Positions 29,593 through 37,695 of a DNA stretch of 64,000 nucleotides are shown piece by piece. Source of the DNA: Phytobacter massiliensis JC163. GTDB lineage: Bacteria; Pseudomonadota; Gammaproteobacteria; Enterobacterales; Enterobacteriaceae. Within the stretch, counting starts at the first letter, position 1. Every line of letters begins with the position of its first letter. A model generated the notes under the pieces. It was not told the origin of the DNA. It saw nothing but the letters and a program-made list of their open reading frames with translations, and did no database searches. Where the stretch lies: assembly GCF_000321045.1 (NCBI RefSeq), contig NZ_HE578947.1:231743-295742 (forward strand). The letters are read 5' to 3'. The translations under genes and the position numbers were made by a program.

Positions 29593-30369
29593 ATGTTCTT
29601 ACTCATACTAATAAAATCGCTCATCATCGGCGGCCTTGTTGGCGTTGGGGTTGGCGCCGGGGCTGCACGCATGTTTCACGCGCCCACCACTCAGGGCATG
29701 GGCGCATTTCGCACACTTGGCGAGCTGAACTCCTGCGAAGGCGATCCCGCTTCCCACTTCTCCTTTGGTCTGGGGTTCTTCTTCAACGCCTGGGCTTCGT
29801 CCGTGGCGGCGGGGTCTTTCACCCAGGATGTTGATCACCGCATCATCCCTAACTGGGGGGCGGCGGCGCTGATGGTAAAAAACCGCAACGTTGGCGAAAC
29901 CCTGCACGATCCTAAAAAAATGGCCATCGCCTGCGGGCTGATCGGCATGATCGTCGTGACCTTCCTTAACCTCACGGCCTCCTCCGTGCCGGCTGCCCTA
30001 CAGGTGACGGCGGTCAAAGTGCTGGTCCCTGCGGCAAACCTGCTGGTGAACACCGTGATGCCCGTGATCTTCTGGCTGGCGGCAATTGATGCCGGTAAAA
30101 AATCCGGCTTTTGGGCCACCGTCTTCGGCGGCGCGGCGCAGCTTATTATGGGCAACGCCGTACCGGGCCTGGTGCTGGGCATTCTGATCGGCAAAGGGGT
30201 GGAAGAGAGCGGCTGGAACCGCGTTACCAAAGTGATGATGAGCGCCATTGTCGCCCTGTTTGTGCTGAGCGCCTTCTTCCGCGGCTTCGACCTGAAAATG
30301 CTCGAATCCTTCCATCTGGGCGCGCCGAACTGGCTCGAACTCATCCACAACTCGCTCAGCGGCAAGTAA
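29593..30369 (+). CDS. DUF4311 family membrane protein
   Basis: This 258-residue inner-membrane protein has about six hydrophobic segments and the glycine-rich opening IIGGLVGVGVGAGAARMFHAP. It belongs to DUF4311 (EF_0832 type). Conserved polar stretches between helices (SCEGDPASHFSFGLGFFFNAW, NWGAAALMVKNRNVG) are candidates for the substrate path. It resembles no transporter family that I can name. With DUF4310 it probably forms the membrane part of an uptake system for the compound broken down by the downstream enzymes. Confidence 0.78.
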   Translation: MFLLILIKSLIIGGLVGVGVGAGAARMFHAPTTQGMGAFRTLGELNSCEGDPASHFSFGLGFFFNAWASSVAAGSFTQDVDHRIIPNWGAAALMVKNRNVGETLHDPKKMAIACGLIGMIVVTFLNLTASSVPAALQVTAVKVLVPAANLLVNTVMPVIFWLAAIDAGKKSGFWATVFGGAAQLIMGNAVPGLVLGILIGKGVEESGWNRVTKVMMSAIVALFVLSAFFRGFDLKMLESFHLGAPNWLELIHNSLSGK

Positions 30370-30378
30370 GGAAAGGTT

Positions 30379-31020
30379 ATGGAACAGAATAAAGGTTTTT
30401 GGTTCGCCGACTGGTCATTCCCGATTTTTGTCGGTCTGCTCTCCTCCGGCGTCTTCGCCGGGACGCACATGTACTACCTCTACGGTATTGGCGCGTTTAA
30501 CGAAGTGGCCTTTGTGGCAATGCTGAAAGCGGGGATCGACACCGGCGCATACGGCGCGGTTGCCGCCTTCGGCGCGAGCTTCCTGTTCGCGCGTATTATC
30601 GAAGGCTCGCTGGTGGGGATCCTCGACATTGGCGGCGCGATCCAGACGGGCGTGGGCTTAGGCGTCCCGGCGCTGCTGCTCGGCGCGGGTATTATCTTCC
30701 CGGTAGAGAACTTTATCGCCTCGCTGGCCACCGGCCTGGTGATTGGTCTGGCGATTGGCTACATCATCATTCTGGCGCGTAAGTTCACCATCAACCAGAG
30801 CGACTCCACCTATGGAGCGGATGTGATGATGGGCGCAGGCAACGCTTCCGGTCGCTTCCTTGGGCCGTTGATTATCTTAAGCGCCATGACCGCCTCGATT
30901 CCTATCGGCATTGGCTCGCTGGTTGGCGCGCTGCTGTTCTACCTGTGGCAGAAACCCATTACCGGCGGCGCGATCCTCGGCGCGATGCTGCTGGGCGCCA
31001 TCTTCCCGGTCTCACTTTGA
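30379..31020 (+). CDS. DUF4310 family membrane protein
   Basis: This 213-residue membrane protein has about six hydrophobic segments and belongs to DUF4310 (EF_0833 type). Loop motifs such as FLFARIIEGSLVGILDIGGA and NASGRFLGPLIILSAMTAS alternate with helices. Like DUF4311 it has no known activity; both being small and adjacent suggests a split permease. It follows DUF4311 after 9 bases with AAGGAAAGG as ribosome site. A GNRA-loop hairpin sits directly after its stop. Confidence 0.78.
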   Translation: MEQNKGFWFADWSFPIFVGLLSSGVFAGTHMYYLYGIGAFNEVAFVAMLKAGIDTGAYGAVAAFGASFLFARIIEGSLVGILDIGGAIQTGVGLGVPALLLGAGIIFPVENFIASLATGLVIGLAIGYIIILARKFTINQSDSTYGADVMMGAGNASGRFLGPLIILSAMTASIPIGIGSLVGALLFYLWQKPITGGAILGAMLLGAIFPVSL

Positions 31021-31027
31021 CCTGCCA

Positions 31028-31043
31028 GGGCGCGAAAGCGCCC
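31028..31043 (+). other. Intra-operon hairpin with GAAA tetraloop
   Basis: GGGCGC-GAAA-GCGCCC lies between the last transporter-type gene and the first enzyme gene. There is no T run. It may protect the upstream mRNA end or lower expression of the enzymes relative to the transporter. Confidence 0.5.
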
Positions 31044-31062
31044 GTTATGACTGGAGAAACGC

Positions 31063-32196
31063 ATGTTTGATTTACTTCTGCGCCAGGCGCGACTGGTGGA
31101 TGAGACGGTAACCGATATCGCCATTAAAGACGGCAAAATCGCGCAGATGGGTATAACAGAGGGGCAGGCGACCAAAACGGTTGATTTAGCGGGTAAACAT
31201 TATGTGAGCGCGGGCTGGATTGACGCCCATGTCCATTGCTACCCTCGCTCGCCTATCTATCACGACCAGCCGGATATTATCGGTATCGCCACTGGCGTGA
31301 CGACGGTCATCGATGCGGGCAGCACCGGGGCGGATGATATCGATGACTTCTACACGCTGACCCGCGAGGCGGTTACCGACGTTTATGCGTTGCTGAATAT
31401 CTCCCGCGTGGGGCTGATCGCGCAAAACGAACTGGCGGATATGAACAATATTAACGCCGAAGCGTTGCAACAGGCGGTGAAGCGCCACCCGGATTTTATT
31501 GTTGGCCTGAAAGCGCGAATGAGCAGTAGCGTGGTCGGCGATAACGGCATTGCGCCGCTGACGCACGCTAAAGCTCTTCAGCAGGAGAATGGCAATCTGC
31601 CGCTGATGGTACACATCGGCAATAACCCGCCAGACCTGGATGAGATTGCCGAACGGCTCAGCGCAGGGGACATTATCACCCACTGCTACAACGGCAAACC
31701 GAACCGTATTCTTACGCCCGCAGGCGAACTGCGCGCGTCGATAACCCGCGCCATCGCCCGTGGCGTGCGGCTGGATGTCGGCCACGGCAGCGCCAGCCTG
31801 AGCTTTGCGGTAGCAAAACAGGCCATCGGGCTGGGGATTTTGCCGCACACCATCAGTTCCGATATCTACTGCCGTAACCGCATCAATGGCCCGGTCTACT
31901 CCCTGGCGAAAGTGATGTCCAAATTCCTCGCCCTTGGCATGACGCTGCCGCAGGTCATCGCCTGCGTGACCGAGCACGCCGCCGACGGGCTGCGCCTGCG
32001 CCGGAAAGGGCGGCTGGCGGCGGGTTATGACGCCGACCTGACTATTTTCGACCTGCGTCGCCAGCCGGTGCTTTTCCGTGATGCGGAAAACGACAGTTTA
32101 CAGGCCGACCAGTTACTGACGCCGCTGGCCGCCATTCGGGCGGGCAGAGGCTATATGACCGAACAAGGGAGCGCAGAGCATGTCTTCGATCTATGA
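31063..32196 (+). CDS. Amidohydrolase/deacetylase-family metalloenzyme (EF_0837-type)
   Basis: This 377-residue enzyme has the dihydroorotase-like amidohydrolase fold. Metal ligands are visible: HxH at His56 and His58 (GWIDAHVHCY), a likely bridging carboxylated lysine at Lys150 (VGLKARMS), histidines in MVHIGNN and ITHCYNG, and the aspartate in HTISSDIY. A complete binuclear site is therefore likely. In related operons it is annotated only as a putative amidohydrolase or deacetylase. It could remove an acyl group from an amino-sugar acid before the DgaE-like lyase acts. The 3' end overlaps the next gene by 17 bases. Confidence 0.85.
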   Translation: MFDLLLRQARLVDETVTDIAIKDGKIAQMGITEGQATKTVDLAGKHYVSAGWIDAHVHCYPRSPIYHDQPDIIGIATGVTTVIDAGSTGADDIDDFYTLTREAVTDVYALLNISRVGLIAQNELADMNNINAEALQQAVKRHPDFIVGLKARMSSSVVGDNGIAPLTHAKALQQENGNLPLMVHIGNNPPDLDEIAERLSAGDIITHCYNGKPNRILTPAGELRASITRAIARGVRLDVGHGSASLSFAVAKQAIGLGILPHTISSDIYCRNRINGPVYSLAKVMSKFLALGMTLPQVIACVTEHAADGLRLRRKGRLAAGYDADLTIFDLRRQPVLFRDAENDSLQADQLLTPLAAIRAGRGYMTEQGSAEHVFDL

Positions 32197-33298
32197 AAAG
32201 TATCAGCTTAAGCAAGTGATTAACGCCTCCGGGCGAATGACGGCGCTCGGCGTCTCAACCCCGCGCCCGGAAGTCGCGGAAGCGGTGCTGAGCGGCATGA
32301 ACCACTACTTCGAAATGAAAGATCTGGTCAATAAAACCGGCGATTACATTGCGAAGCTGCTGGAGGTTGAAGGGGCGACGGTGGTCGCCTGCGCCTCGGC
32401 GGGAATTGCCCAGTCGGTCGCTGCCGTGCTGGTACGAGACAGCGACTGGCTGCTGGAAAACTTGCATACGACGGCAATTGAAAACAACGAAATCGTGCTG
32501 CCAAAAGGCCATAACGTCAACTTCGGCGCGCCGGTGGGGACGATGGTGGCGCTGGGCGGCGGCAAACTGGTCGAGGCAGGCTACGCCAACGAATGCTCAA
32601 GCGCGCAGCTGGCGGCGGCGATAACCCCGCGCACGGCGGCGTTGCTGTACATCAAATCGCACCACTGCGTGCAGAAAAGTATGCTCAGCGTCGAACAGGC
32701 GGTGGCGGTGGCGCGTCAGCACAACCTGCCGCTGATTGTCGATGCCGCCGCCGAAGAGGATTTGCAGTGCTATTACCGCGCCGGTGCGGATCTGGTGATT
32801 TACAGCGGCGCCAAAGCGATCGAGGGGCCGACCAGCGGGCTGGTGTTGGGTAAACGGCAGTATGTGGAATGGGTTAAGCGCCAGTCGGCAGGCATTGGTC
32901 GGGCGATGAAGGTGGGCAAAGAGGGCATCCTTGGCCTGACCTGCGCCATAGAACATTACCTGAGCGCCGCCAAAGAGAGCGGGGCGGAGATGGTCGAGAA
33001 AATGACGCCGTTTATCGCCGAGCTTAACACCCTCACTGGCGTCAGCGCCCGCGTGGTGTGGGACAGCGCCGGGCGCGATATTGCCCGCAGCGAAATTAAG
33101 TTCGATGAGGCCGTCACCGGTATCGCCACGGGCGCGCTGGTCGATGCCCTCAGGCAGGGTGAGTACGCCATTTACTTTCGCGGCTACAAAGCCAATGAGG
33201 GGATCATTGAAGCCGATGTGCGCAGCGTGACGGCGGAACAGTTAGCTATCGTGGCAAGCCGCATTGCCGAAGAACTGAATAAGGAGCAAGTCGCATGA
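32180..33298 (+). CDS. DgaE-like PLP-dependent ammonia-lyase
   Basis: This 372-residue protein is of the SelA/cystathionine-lyase fold, close to DgaE. In Salmonella, DgaE converts D-glucosaminate-6-phosphate to 2-keto-3-deoxy-6-phosphogluconate and ammonia. The PLP lysine is Lys212 in IYSGAKAIEGPTSG, and the cofactor aspartate lies in LIVDAAAEED. The next gene encodes the matching aldolase, which supports the same chemistry here. The exact substrate is not shown by the sequence. It overlaps both neighbours, so the three enzymes are translationally coupled. Confidence 0.85.
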   Translation: MSSIYEKYQLKQVINASGRMTALGVSTPRPEVAEAVLSGMNHYFEMKDLVNKTGDYIAKLLEVEGATVVACASAGIAQSVAAVLVRDSDWLLENLHTTAIENNEIVLPKGHNVNFGAPVGTMVALGGGKLVEAGYANECSSAQLAAAITPRTAALLYIKSHHCVQKSMLSVEQAVAVARQHNLPLIVDAAAEEDLQCYYRAGADLVIYSGAKAIEGPTSGLVLGKRQYVEWVKRQSAGIGRAMKVGKEGILGLTCAIEHYLSAAKESGAEMVEKMTPFIAELNTLTGVSARVVWDSAGRDIARSEIKFDEAVTGIATGALVDALRQGEYAIYFRGYKANEGIIEADVRSVTAEQLAIVASRIAEELNKEQVA

Positions 33299-34041
33299 AA
33301 CTGACGCCCAATTTTTATCACGACCGGGTCTGCCTGAACGTACTGGCCGGGAGCAAAGCGAACGCCAGCGCCGTTTACGAGGCCGCCGAAGGGCATGTGC
33401 TGGTAGGCGTGCTCTCCAAAAACTACCCTGACGTGGCAAGCGCCGTGGCGGACATGCGTGACTACGCTGCGCTGATCGACAATGCGATCTCCGTGGGGCT
33501 GGGGGCGGGCGATCCGAACCAGTCGGCGATGGTCAGCGCCATCTCCCGCGAAATCCAGCCGCAGCACGTTAACCAGGTCTTTACTGGCGTGGCGACCAGC
33601 CGCGCGCTGCTGGGGCAGAACGAAACGGTCGTCAACGGTCTGGTATCGCCCACCGGCACCCCAGGGCAGGTGAAAATTTCCACTGGCCCGTTGAGCAGCG
33701 GCGCAGAGGACGCCATTGTGCCGGTTGAAACGGCCATCGCCTTGCTCAAAGATATGGGCGGCAGTTCAATCAAATATTTCCCGATGGGCGGTTTGCGCTG
33801 TCGGGAGGAATATCAGGCGGTGGCGCAGGCCTGTGCCCGCCACGACTTCTGGCTTGAGCCGACCGGCGGGATTGATCTCACGAACTTTGAGGCCATCCTG
33901 CAGATTGCGCTCGACGCCGGGGTCAGCAAAATCATTCCGCACATTTACAGCTCGATTATTGATAGCGCCAGCGGCGATACCCGCCCGGAAGATGTTCGCA
34001 CGCTACTGGCGATGACGAAGAAATTAGTTACAGCATACTAA
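33295..34041 (+). CDS. KDPG-type aldolase (DgaF/EF_0839-like)
   Basis: This 248-residue TIM-barrel enzyme is of the DgaF type (TIGR03581 family). DgaF cleaves 2-keto-3-deoxy-6-phosphogluconate to pyruvate and glyceraldehyde-3-phosphate. The Schiff-base lysine is probably Lys160 in GGSSIKYFPMGGL. The motif EPTGGIDLTNFEAIL near residue 190 fits the phosphate-binding end of the barrel. It overlaps the lyase gene by 4 bases (ATGA). It differs from the Entner-Doudoroff aldolase Eda, which is about 213 residues, so it is a distinct family. Confidence 0.85.
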   Translation: MKLTPNFYHDRVCLNVLAGSKANASAVYEAAEGHVLVGVLSKNYPDVASAVADMRDYAALIDNAISVGLGAGDPNQSAMVSAISREIQPQHVNQVFTGVATSRALLGQNETVVNGLVSPTGTPGQVKISTGPLSSGAEDAIVPVETAIALLKDMGGSSIKYFPMGGLRCREEYQAVAQACARHDFWLEPTGGIDLTNFEAILQIALDAGVSKIIPHIYSSIIDSASGDTRPEDVRTLLAMTKKLVTAY

Positions 34042-34114
34042 ATGCGCCGCCGTATTTCGCATGGCGCTGGGTGGGAAGCTAAGCTTTGAGTCTGAGTACA
34101 CGCCGGTGGGTAGC

Positions 34115-34127
34115 CCATCCGGGATGG
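34115..34127. other. Short palindrome before the regulator gene
   Basis: CCATCC-G-GGATGG stands 38 bases before the regulator start, in a 123-base gap. It could be an operator or a weak transcription pause; it does not resemble the CACTTCGAAGTG palindrome. Confidence 0.3.
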
Positions 34128-34164
34128 TTATCTCCACACTTCCTGAGACGTAAGAGGACACGAC

Positions 34165-36075
34165 GTGCGATTCCCGAACCAGCGTTTAGCGCAGTTATTT
34201 GAGATGTTGCAAAACGAGTCGCTGCCCCAGGATGAACTGGCGCAGCGGCTGTCGGTGTCCACACGTACCGTCCGGGCGGATATCGCTGCGCTGAATGCCC
34301 TGCTGGCGCAGCATGGGGCGCAGTTTATTCTCAACCGGGGCAGCGGATATCAACTTAAAATTGACGATGCCGCGCGCTATCAAACGCTACAGGCGGAGCG
34401 GCCACGGGGGCTGCGGATCCCACGCAGCGGACCGGAGCGCGTGCATTATCTACTGCTGCGTTTTCTGACCTCGGCTTTTTCATTGAAGCTGGAAGACCTG
34501 GCGGATGAGTGGTTTGTCAGCCGCGCGACCCTGCAAAATGACATGGCGGAGGTGCGCGAGTGGTTTTCCCGTTATCGTCTGTCGCTGGAGACGCGGCCGC
34601 GCCACGGCATGAAGTTATTCGGCAGCGAAATGGCGCTCCGCGCCTGTATGACCGATCTGCTGTGGGAACTGGCGCAGCTTAACGCCCGGCATCCGCTCAT
34701 TATCGAAGAGGCGGTCTATGCGGGGGTGCCGGAGCAGCTCGCGGTTATTTTGCCGGAGATCTTCTCCCGCCATCATATTCGCCTGACTGACGAGGGCGAG
34801 CTTTTTATTCGCCTCTATTGCGCCGTAGCGGTGCGCCGCATTAGCGAAGGGTTTCCGCTGTCGGAATTTAGCGCCGACGATGGCGATGAAAACGTGCACG
34901 ACGCGGCGCGCGACATTGCGGCTGCGTTGCAGCAGCTGGCGGGGAAACCGTTGGCCGCCGCCGAAGAACACTGGCTGCGGGTGCATATTGCCGCCCGGCA
35001 GCGGCAGGATATCACCCCCAGCACCATCAGCGCCGACGATGACGAAGCCCTGGTGAACTACATTCTGTCTTATATCAACAATCACTATAACTACAACTTA
35101 CAGAATGACCCTCAGCTTCATGCGGACCTGCTGACTCATATCAAGACCATGATCACCCGGCTGCGCTACCAGATTATGATCCTTAATCCGCTGCTGGATA
35201 ACATCAAACAGCACTACCCGATGGCCTGGGACATGACGCTGGCGGCGGTCTCCAGCTGGAGTAAACATACCCCCTATACCATCAGTGAAAACGAAGTGGG
35301 GTTCCTGGTACTGCATGTCGGCGTCGGGCTGGAGCGTCACTACAATATTGGTTATCAGCGTCGGCCGCGCGTGCTGCTGGTGTGCGACGCCGGGAACGCC
35401 ATGGCGCGGATGATAGAAGCGGTGTTGCAGCGCAAATACCCGCAAATTGAGGTCACTCGCACGGTCACGTTGCGTGATTACGAGCAGTGCGATGCCCTGA
35501 GCGAAGATTTTGTTATCTCCACGGCCCGTATCAGCGAGAAAGCGAAGCCGGTTGTGACCATCGCGCCATTCCCGACAGAGTATCAGCTTGAACAGATTGG
35601 CAAACTGGTGCTGGTGGACAGAACGCGCCCGTGGATTCTGGAGAAGTATTTCGACGCCGCCCATTTCACTATTATTGACCGTCCGCTGGACAGGCAGACG
35701 TTGTTTACAACGCTGTGCGACCAGCTTGTGGAGGAAGGCTTTGTCGGGACTGACTTTGTTGACTCGGTGGCGGAGCGCGAAGCCATTGTCAGCACGATGC
35801 TGGGCGAGGGGATAGCCCTGCCGCACTCGCTGGGTTTGCAGGCCAAAAAAACAGTGGTCTACACCGTGCTCGCCCCGCAGGGCATCCCGTGGGGCGAGGA
35901 GACTGCCCATGTCATTTTCCTGCTGGCCATCAGTAAAAGCGAATACGAAGAGGCGATGGCCATCTACGATATTTTCGTCACCTTCCTGCGCGAGCGGGCC
36001 GCTGCCAGGCTGAGCGCGGCGAAAGATTTTACCTCGTTTAAAGCGATCGCACTGGAGTGCGTAAGCCGTTTTTAG
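34165..36075 (+). CDS. PRD/EIIB/EIIA transcriptional regulator of the cluster
   Basis: This 636-residue activator is of the MtlR/LicR type. In order: a DeoR-like helix-turn-helix (about 1-60), a second Mga-like helix-turn-helix (about 85-150), two PRDs (about 170-390), an EIIB-like domain with the phosphocysteine candidate Cys407 (LLVCDAGNAMARM), and a PTS EIIA domain with His554 (GIALPHSLG). Such regulators are switched by phosphorylation from HPr and a cognate EIIB. No classical EII genes lie in this cluster. The start is GTG with AAGAGGA ahead. It is the last gene of the cluster, 123 bases after the aldolase. Confidence 0.85.
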   Translation: MRFPNQRLAQLFEMLQNESLPQDELAQRLSVSTRTVRADIAALNALLAQHGAQFILNRGSGYQLKIDDAARYQTLQAERPRGLRIPRSGPERVHYLLLRFLTSAFSLKLEDLADEWFVSRATLQNDMAEVREWFSRYRLSLETRPRHGMKLFGSEMALRACMTDLLWELAQLNARHPLIIEEAVYAGVPEQLAVILPEIFSRHHIRLTDEGELFIRLYCAVAVRRISEGFPLSEFSADDGDENVHDAARDIAAALQQLAGKPLAAAEEHWLRVHIAARQRQDITPSTISADDDEALVNYILSYINNHYNYNLQNDPQLHADLLTHIKTMITRLRYQIMILNPLLDNIKQHYPMAWDMTLAAVSSWSKHTPYTISENEVGFLVLHVGVGLERHYNIGYQRRPRVLLVCDAGNAMARMIEAVLQRKYPQIEVTRTVTLRDYEQCDALSEDFVISTARISEKAKPVVTIAPFPTEYQLEQIGKLVLVDRTRPWILEKYFDAAHFTIIDRPLDRQTLFTTLCDQLVEEGFVGTDFVDSVAEREAIVSTMLGEGIALPHSLGLQAKKTVVYTVLAPQGIPWGEETAHVIFLLAISKSEYEEAMAIYDIFVTFLRERAAARLSAAKDFTSFKAIALECVSRF

Positions 36076-36184
36076 CCAGGCCTGCGCCTTCTGTGCCGCG
36101 CCATTCACTCCTTCTATTTTTTGAACAATAGAAACAAAGAGTTCTGCTTTCCCTGAGCGGCCACGAGGATTACTCTCTAAACGT

Positions 36185-36215
36185 CCGGGCGAGAGCCGAA
36201 AGGCGGCTTGCCCGG
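36185..36215 (+). other. Structured leader before the nitroreductase-family gene
   Basis: The 273-base gap contains CCGGGC / GCCCGG enclosing AGCCG / CGGCT around an AAAGG loop, an 11-bp interrupted stem about 130 bases before the start codon. An AT-rich inverted repeat (TTCTATT / AATAGAA, 36112-36133) lies upstream and may end the regulator transcript. Confidence 0.4.
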
Positions 36216-36348
36216 TTTCAGGGGTAACGACGGGAACTGACGAACCATGAACACCTTTCAACGAATACTTAATAACGTTTTATCACGCGGCGAACCTGCT
36301 GCGCGTGTCGTCAGACCGTCAGAGTTCACTATTCTTTCCGGAGGCATT

Positions 36349-36948
36349 ATGTCAGACAACTTTCTCGCGTTAGCTAAACAACGTCGTACCATTTACGCCC
36401 TGGGCAAAGAGCTGCCGGTGGCGGAAGAAGAAGTCATCGCGACCATCCAGGAAGCCATTCGTCAGGCGCCCTCTGCCTTTAACTCGCAAAGTTCACGCGC
36501 GCTGATCCTGCTGGGTAACGAACACAACAAATTCTGGGAACTGGTACGCGAACAGTTAAGAAAGATTGTCCCGGCGGAAAATTTCCATGCCACCTCCGAT
36601 AAGCTCGACGGTTTCGCCGCTGCCGCGGGTTCGGTGCTGTTTTTTGAAGATCAGGACGTGGTGACCCGCCTGCAGGAGCAGTTTGCCGCCTACGCTGATA
36701 ACTTCCCGATTTGGTCTGAACACAGCACCGGTATCGCGCAGTATGCGGTATGGCTGGCGCTGGCGGAAAAAGGCATCGGCGCGAACCTGCAGCACTATAA
36801 CCCGCTGGTGGATGAAGACGTGCAGCGTACCTGGAATGTTCCGGCAAGCTGGAAGCTGCGCGGCCATATGAACTTTGGTTCGGTGAAAGCGCCAGCGGGC
36901 GACAAAGCGTTTATGGAAGACGAGAAACGTTTTATCGTCGCTAAGTAA
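36349..36948 (+). CDS. Nitroreductase-family protein (FMN-dependent)
   Basis: This 199-residue protein is of the Frm2/Hbn1-like branch of nitroreductases. The opening AKQRRTIYALGKELPVAEEEV with PSAFNSQSSRALIL is the FMN-binding region, and WSEHSTGIAQYAVWLALAEKGIGANLQHYNP is the family core. Relatives reduce nitro compounds or quinones, or respond to fatty-acid signals; the physiological substrate is unknown. The ATG used here has CCGGAGG five bases ahead. The frame is open for 34 more codons upstream without family similarity. A REP element follows. Confidence 0.88.
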   Translation: MSDNFLALAKQRRTIYALGKELPVAEEEVIATIQEAIRQAPSAFNSQSSRALILLGNEHNKFWELVREQLRKIVPAENFHATSDKLDGFAAAAGSVLFFEDQDVVTRLQEQFAAYADNFPIWSEHSTGIAQYAVWLALAEKGIGANLQHYNPLVDEDVQRTWNVPASWKLRGHMNFGSVKAPAGDKAFMEDEKRFIVAK

Positions 36949-36953
36949 TGATT

Positions 36954-37002
36954 TTCCCGGATGCGCTATCCAGCCCGGATAAGGCGTAGCCGCATCCGGG
37001 AA
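36954..37002. repeat. REP-type palindromic element
   Basis: TTCCCGGATGCG and CGCATCCGGGAA bracket an inner GCCCGGATAAGGCGTAGC segment. It lies between the convergent nitroreductase and nrdG genes and belongs to the same family as the element at 21653-21706. Confidence 0.88.
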
Positions 37003-37010
37003 GACGTGGA

Positions 37011-37475
37011 TTAACGCAAATGATGAACGACCTGGTTGCTGCTGCCCCGCCAGATCAGCGCCGGGTCTTTTAGATCCTGCACAAATTTTCCGTCGACCAG
37101 CACGTTAATCAGATCAACCACTTCCCTCTGCGCGTCGTTCAGCTCATCAAGCTTATAACCCGTCCACACCCAGATATCTTTGCCGGGGCATTCGGCATGA
37201 ATACGCTTCACCAGCCTGAGGACATCCGCCACGTTCTGGGGATGCAGCGGGTCGCCGCCGGACAACGACAGCCCCTGACGTTTAATACGCGTGTCGTTGA
37301 GGTCGGCGATAATGCGATCTTCCATCTCCGGCGTAAACGGGTTGCCCGAGTTGAGCCGCCAGGTGCTTTTGTTATAGCAGCCGGGGCATTCATGGACGCA
37401 CCCTGAAACGAACAGGGTGCAGCGGGTGCCGGGGCCGTTGACGATGTCAACGGGGTAGTATTGATGGTAATTCAT
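37011..37475 (-). CDS. nrdG: Anaerobic ribonucleotide reductase activating protein
   Basis: NrdG is a radical-SAM enzyme that installs the glycyl radical on NrdD using S-adenosylmethionine and flavodoxin. The [4Fe-4S] motif CxxxCxxC is present as CVHECPGC (cysteines 26, 30 and 33). The SAM-binding glycines lie in LSGGDPLHPQN. The 154-residue length equals E. coli NrdG. It is the second gene of nrdDG, 220 bases after nrdD, with a hairpin in the gap. Confidence 0.97.
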   Translation of the reverse strand: MNYHQYYPVDIVNGPGTRCTLFVSGCVHECPGCYNKSTWRLNSGNPFTPEMEDRIIADLNDTRIKRQGLSLSGGDPLHPQNVADVLRLVKRIHAECPGKDIWVWTGYKLDELNDAQREVVDLINVLVDGKFVQDLKDPALIWRGSSNQVVHHLR

Positions 37476-37522
37476 TTTCGCTTCTCAATTAACGCCATAG
37501 CCGCGTTGACTGCACTCACTCA

Positions 37523-37555
37523 CCCCAGTCACGTACTTAATGTACGCTCCTGGGG
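37523..37555 (-). other. Two-part hairpin in the nrdD-nrdG intergenic region
   Basis: CCCCAG / CTGGGG encloses CGTAC / GTACG around a short loop. The 220-base gap is long for an operon pair and reads like a copied repeat. It could affect how much nrdG is made relative to nrdD. Confidence 0.5.
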
Positions 37556-37695
37556 ATTCCTTCGTTTGTCGCCTTGCTCTGACGCTAATTGCTTTGCGAA
37601 AAACGCATCGAATGTTAATGCGAAGAGCCTGGAATATGTACGCCAGATCGGCTCCTTACACCGCCATCCGGCATTTATGCATGGCAAACGAAGGA

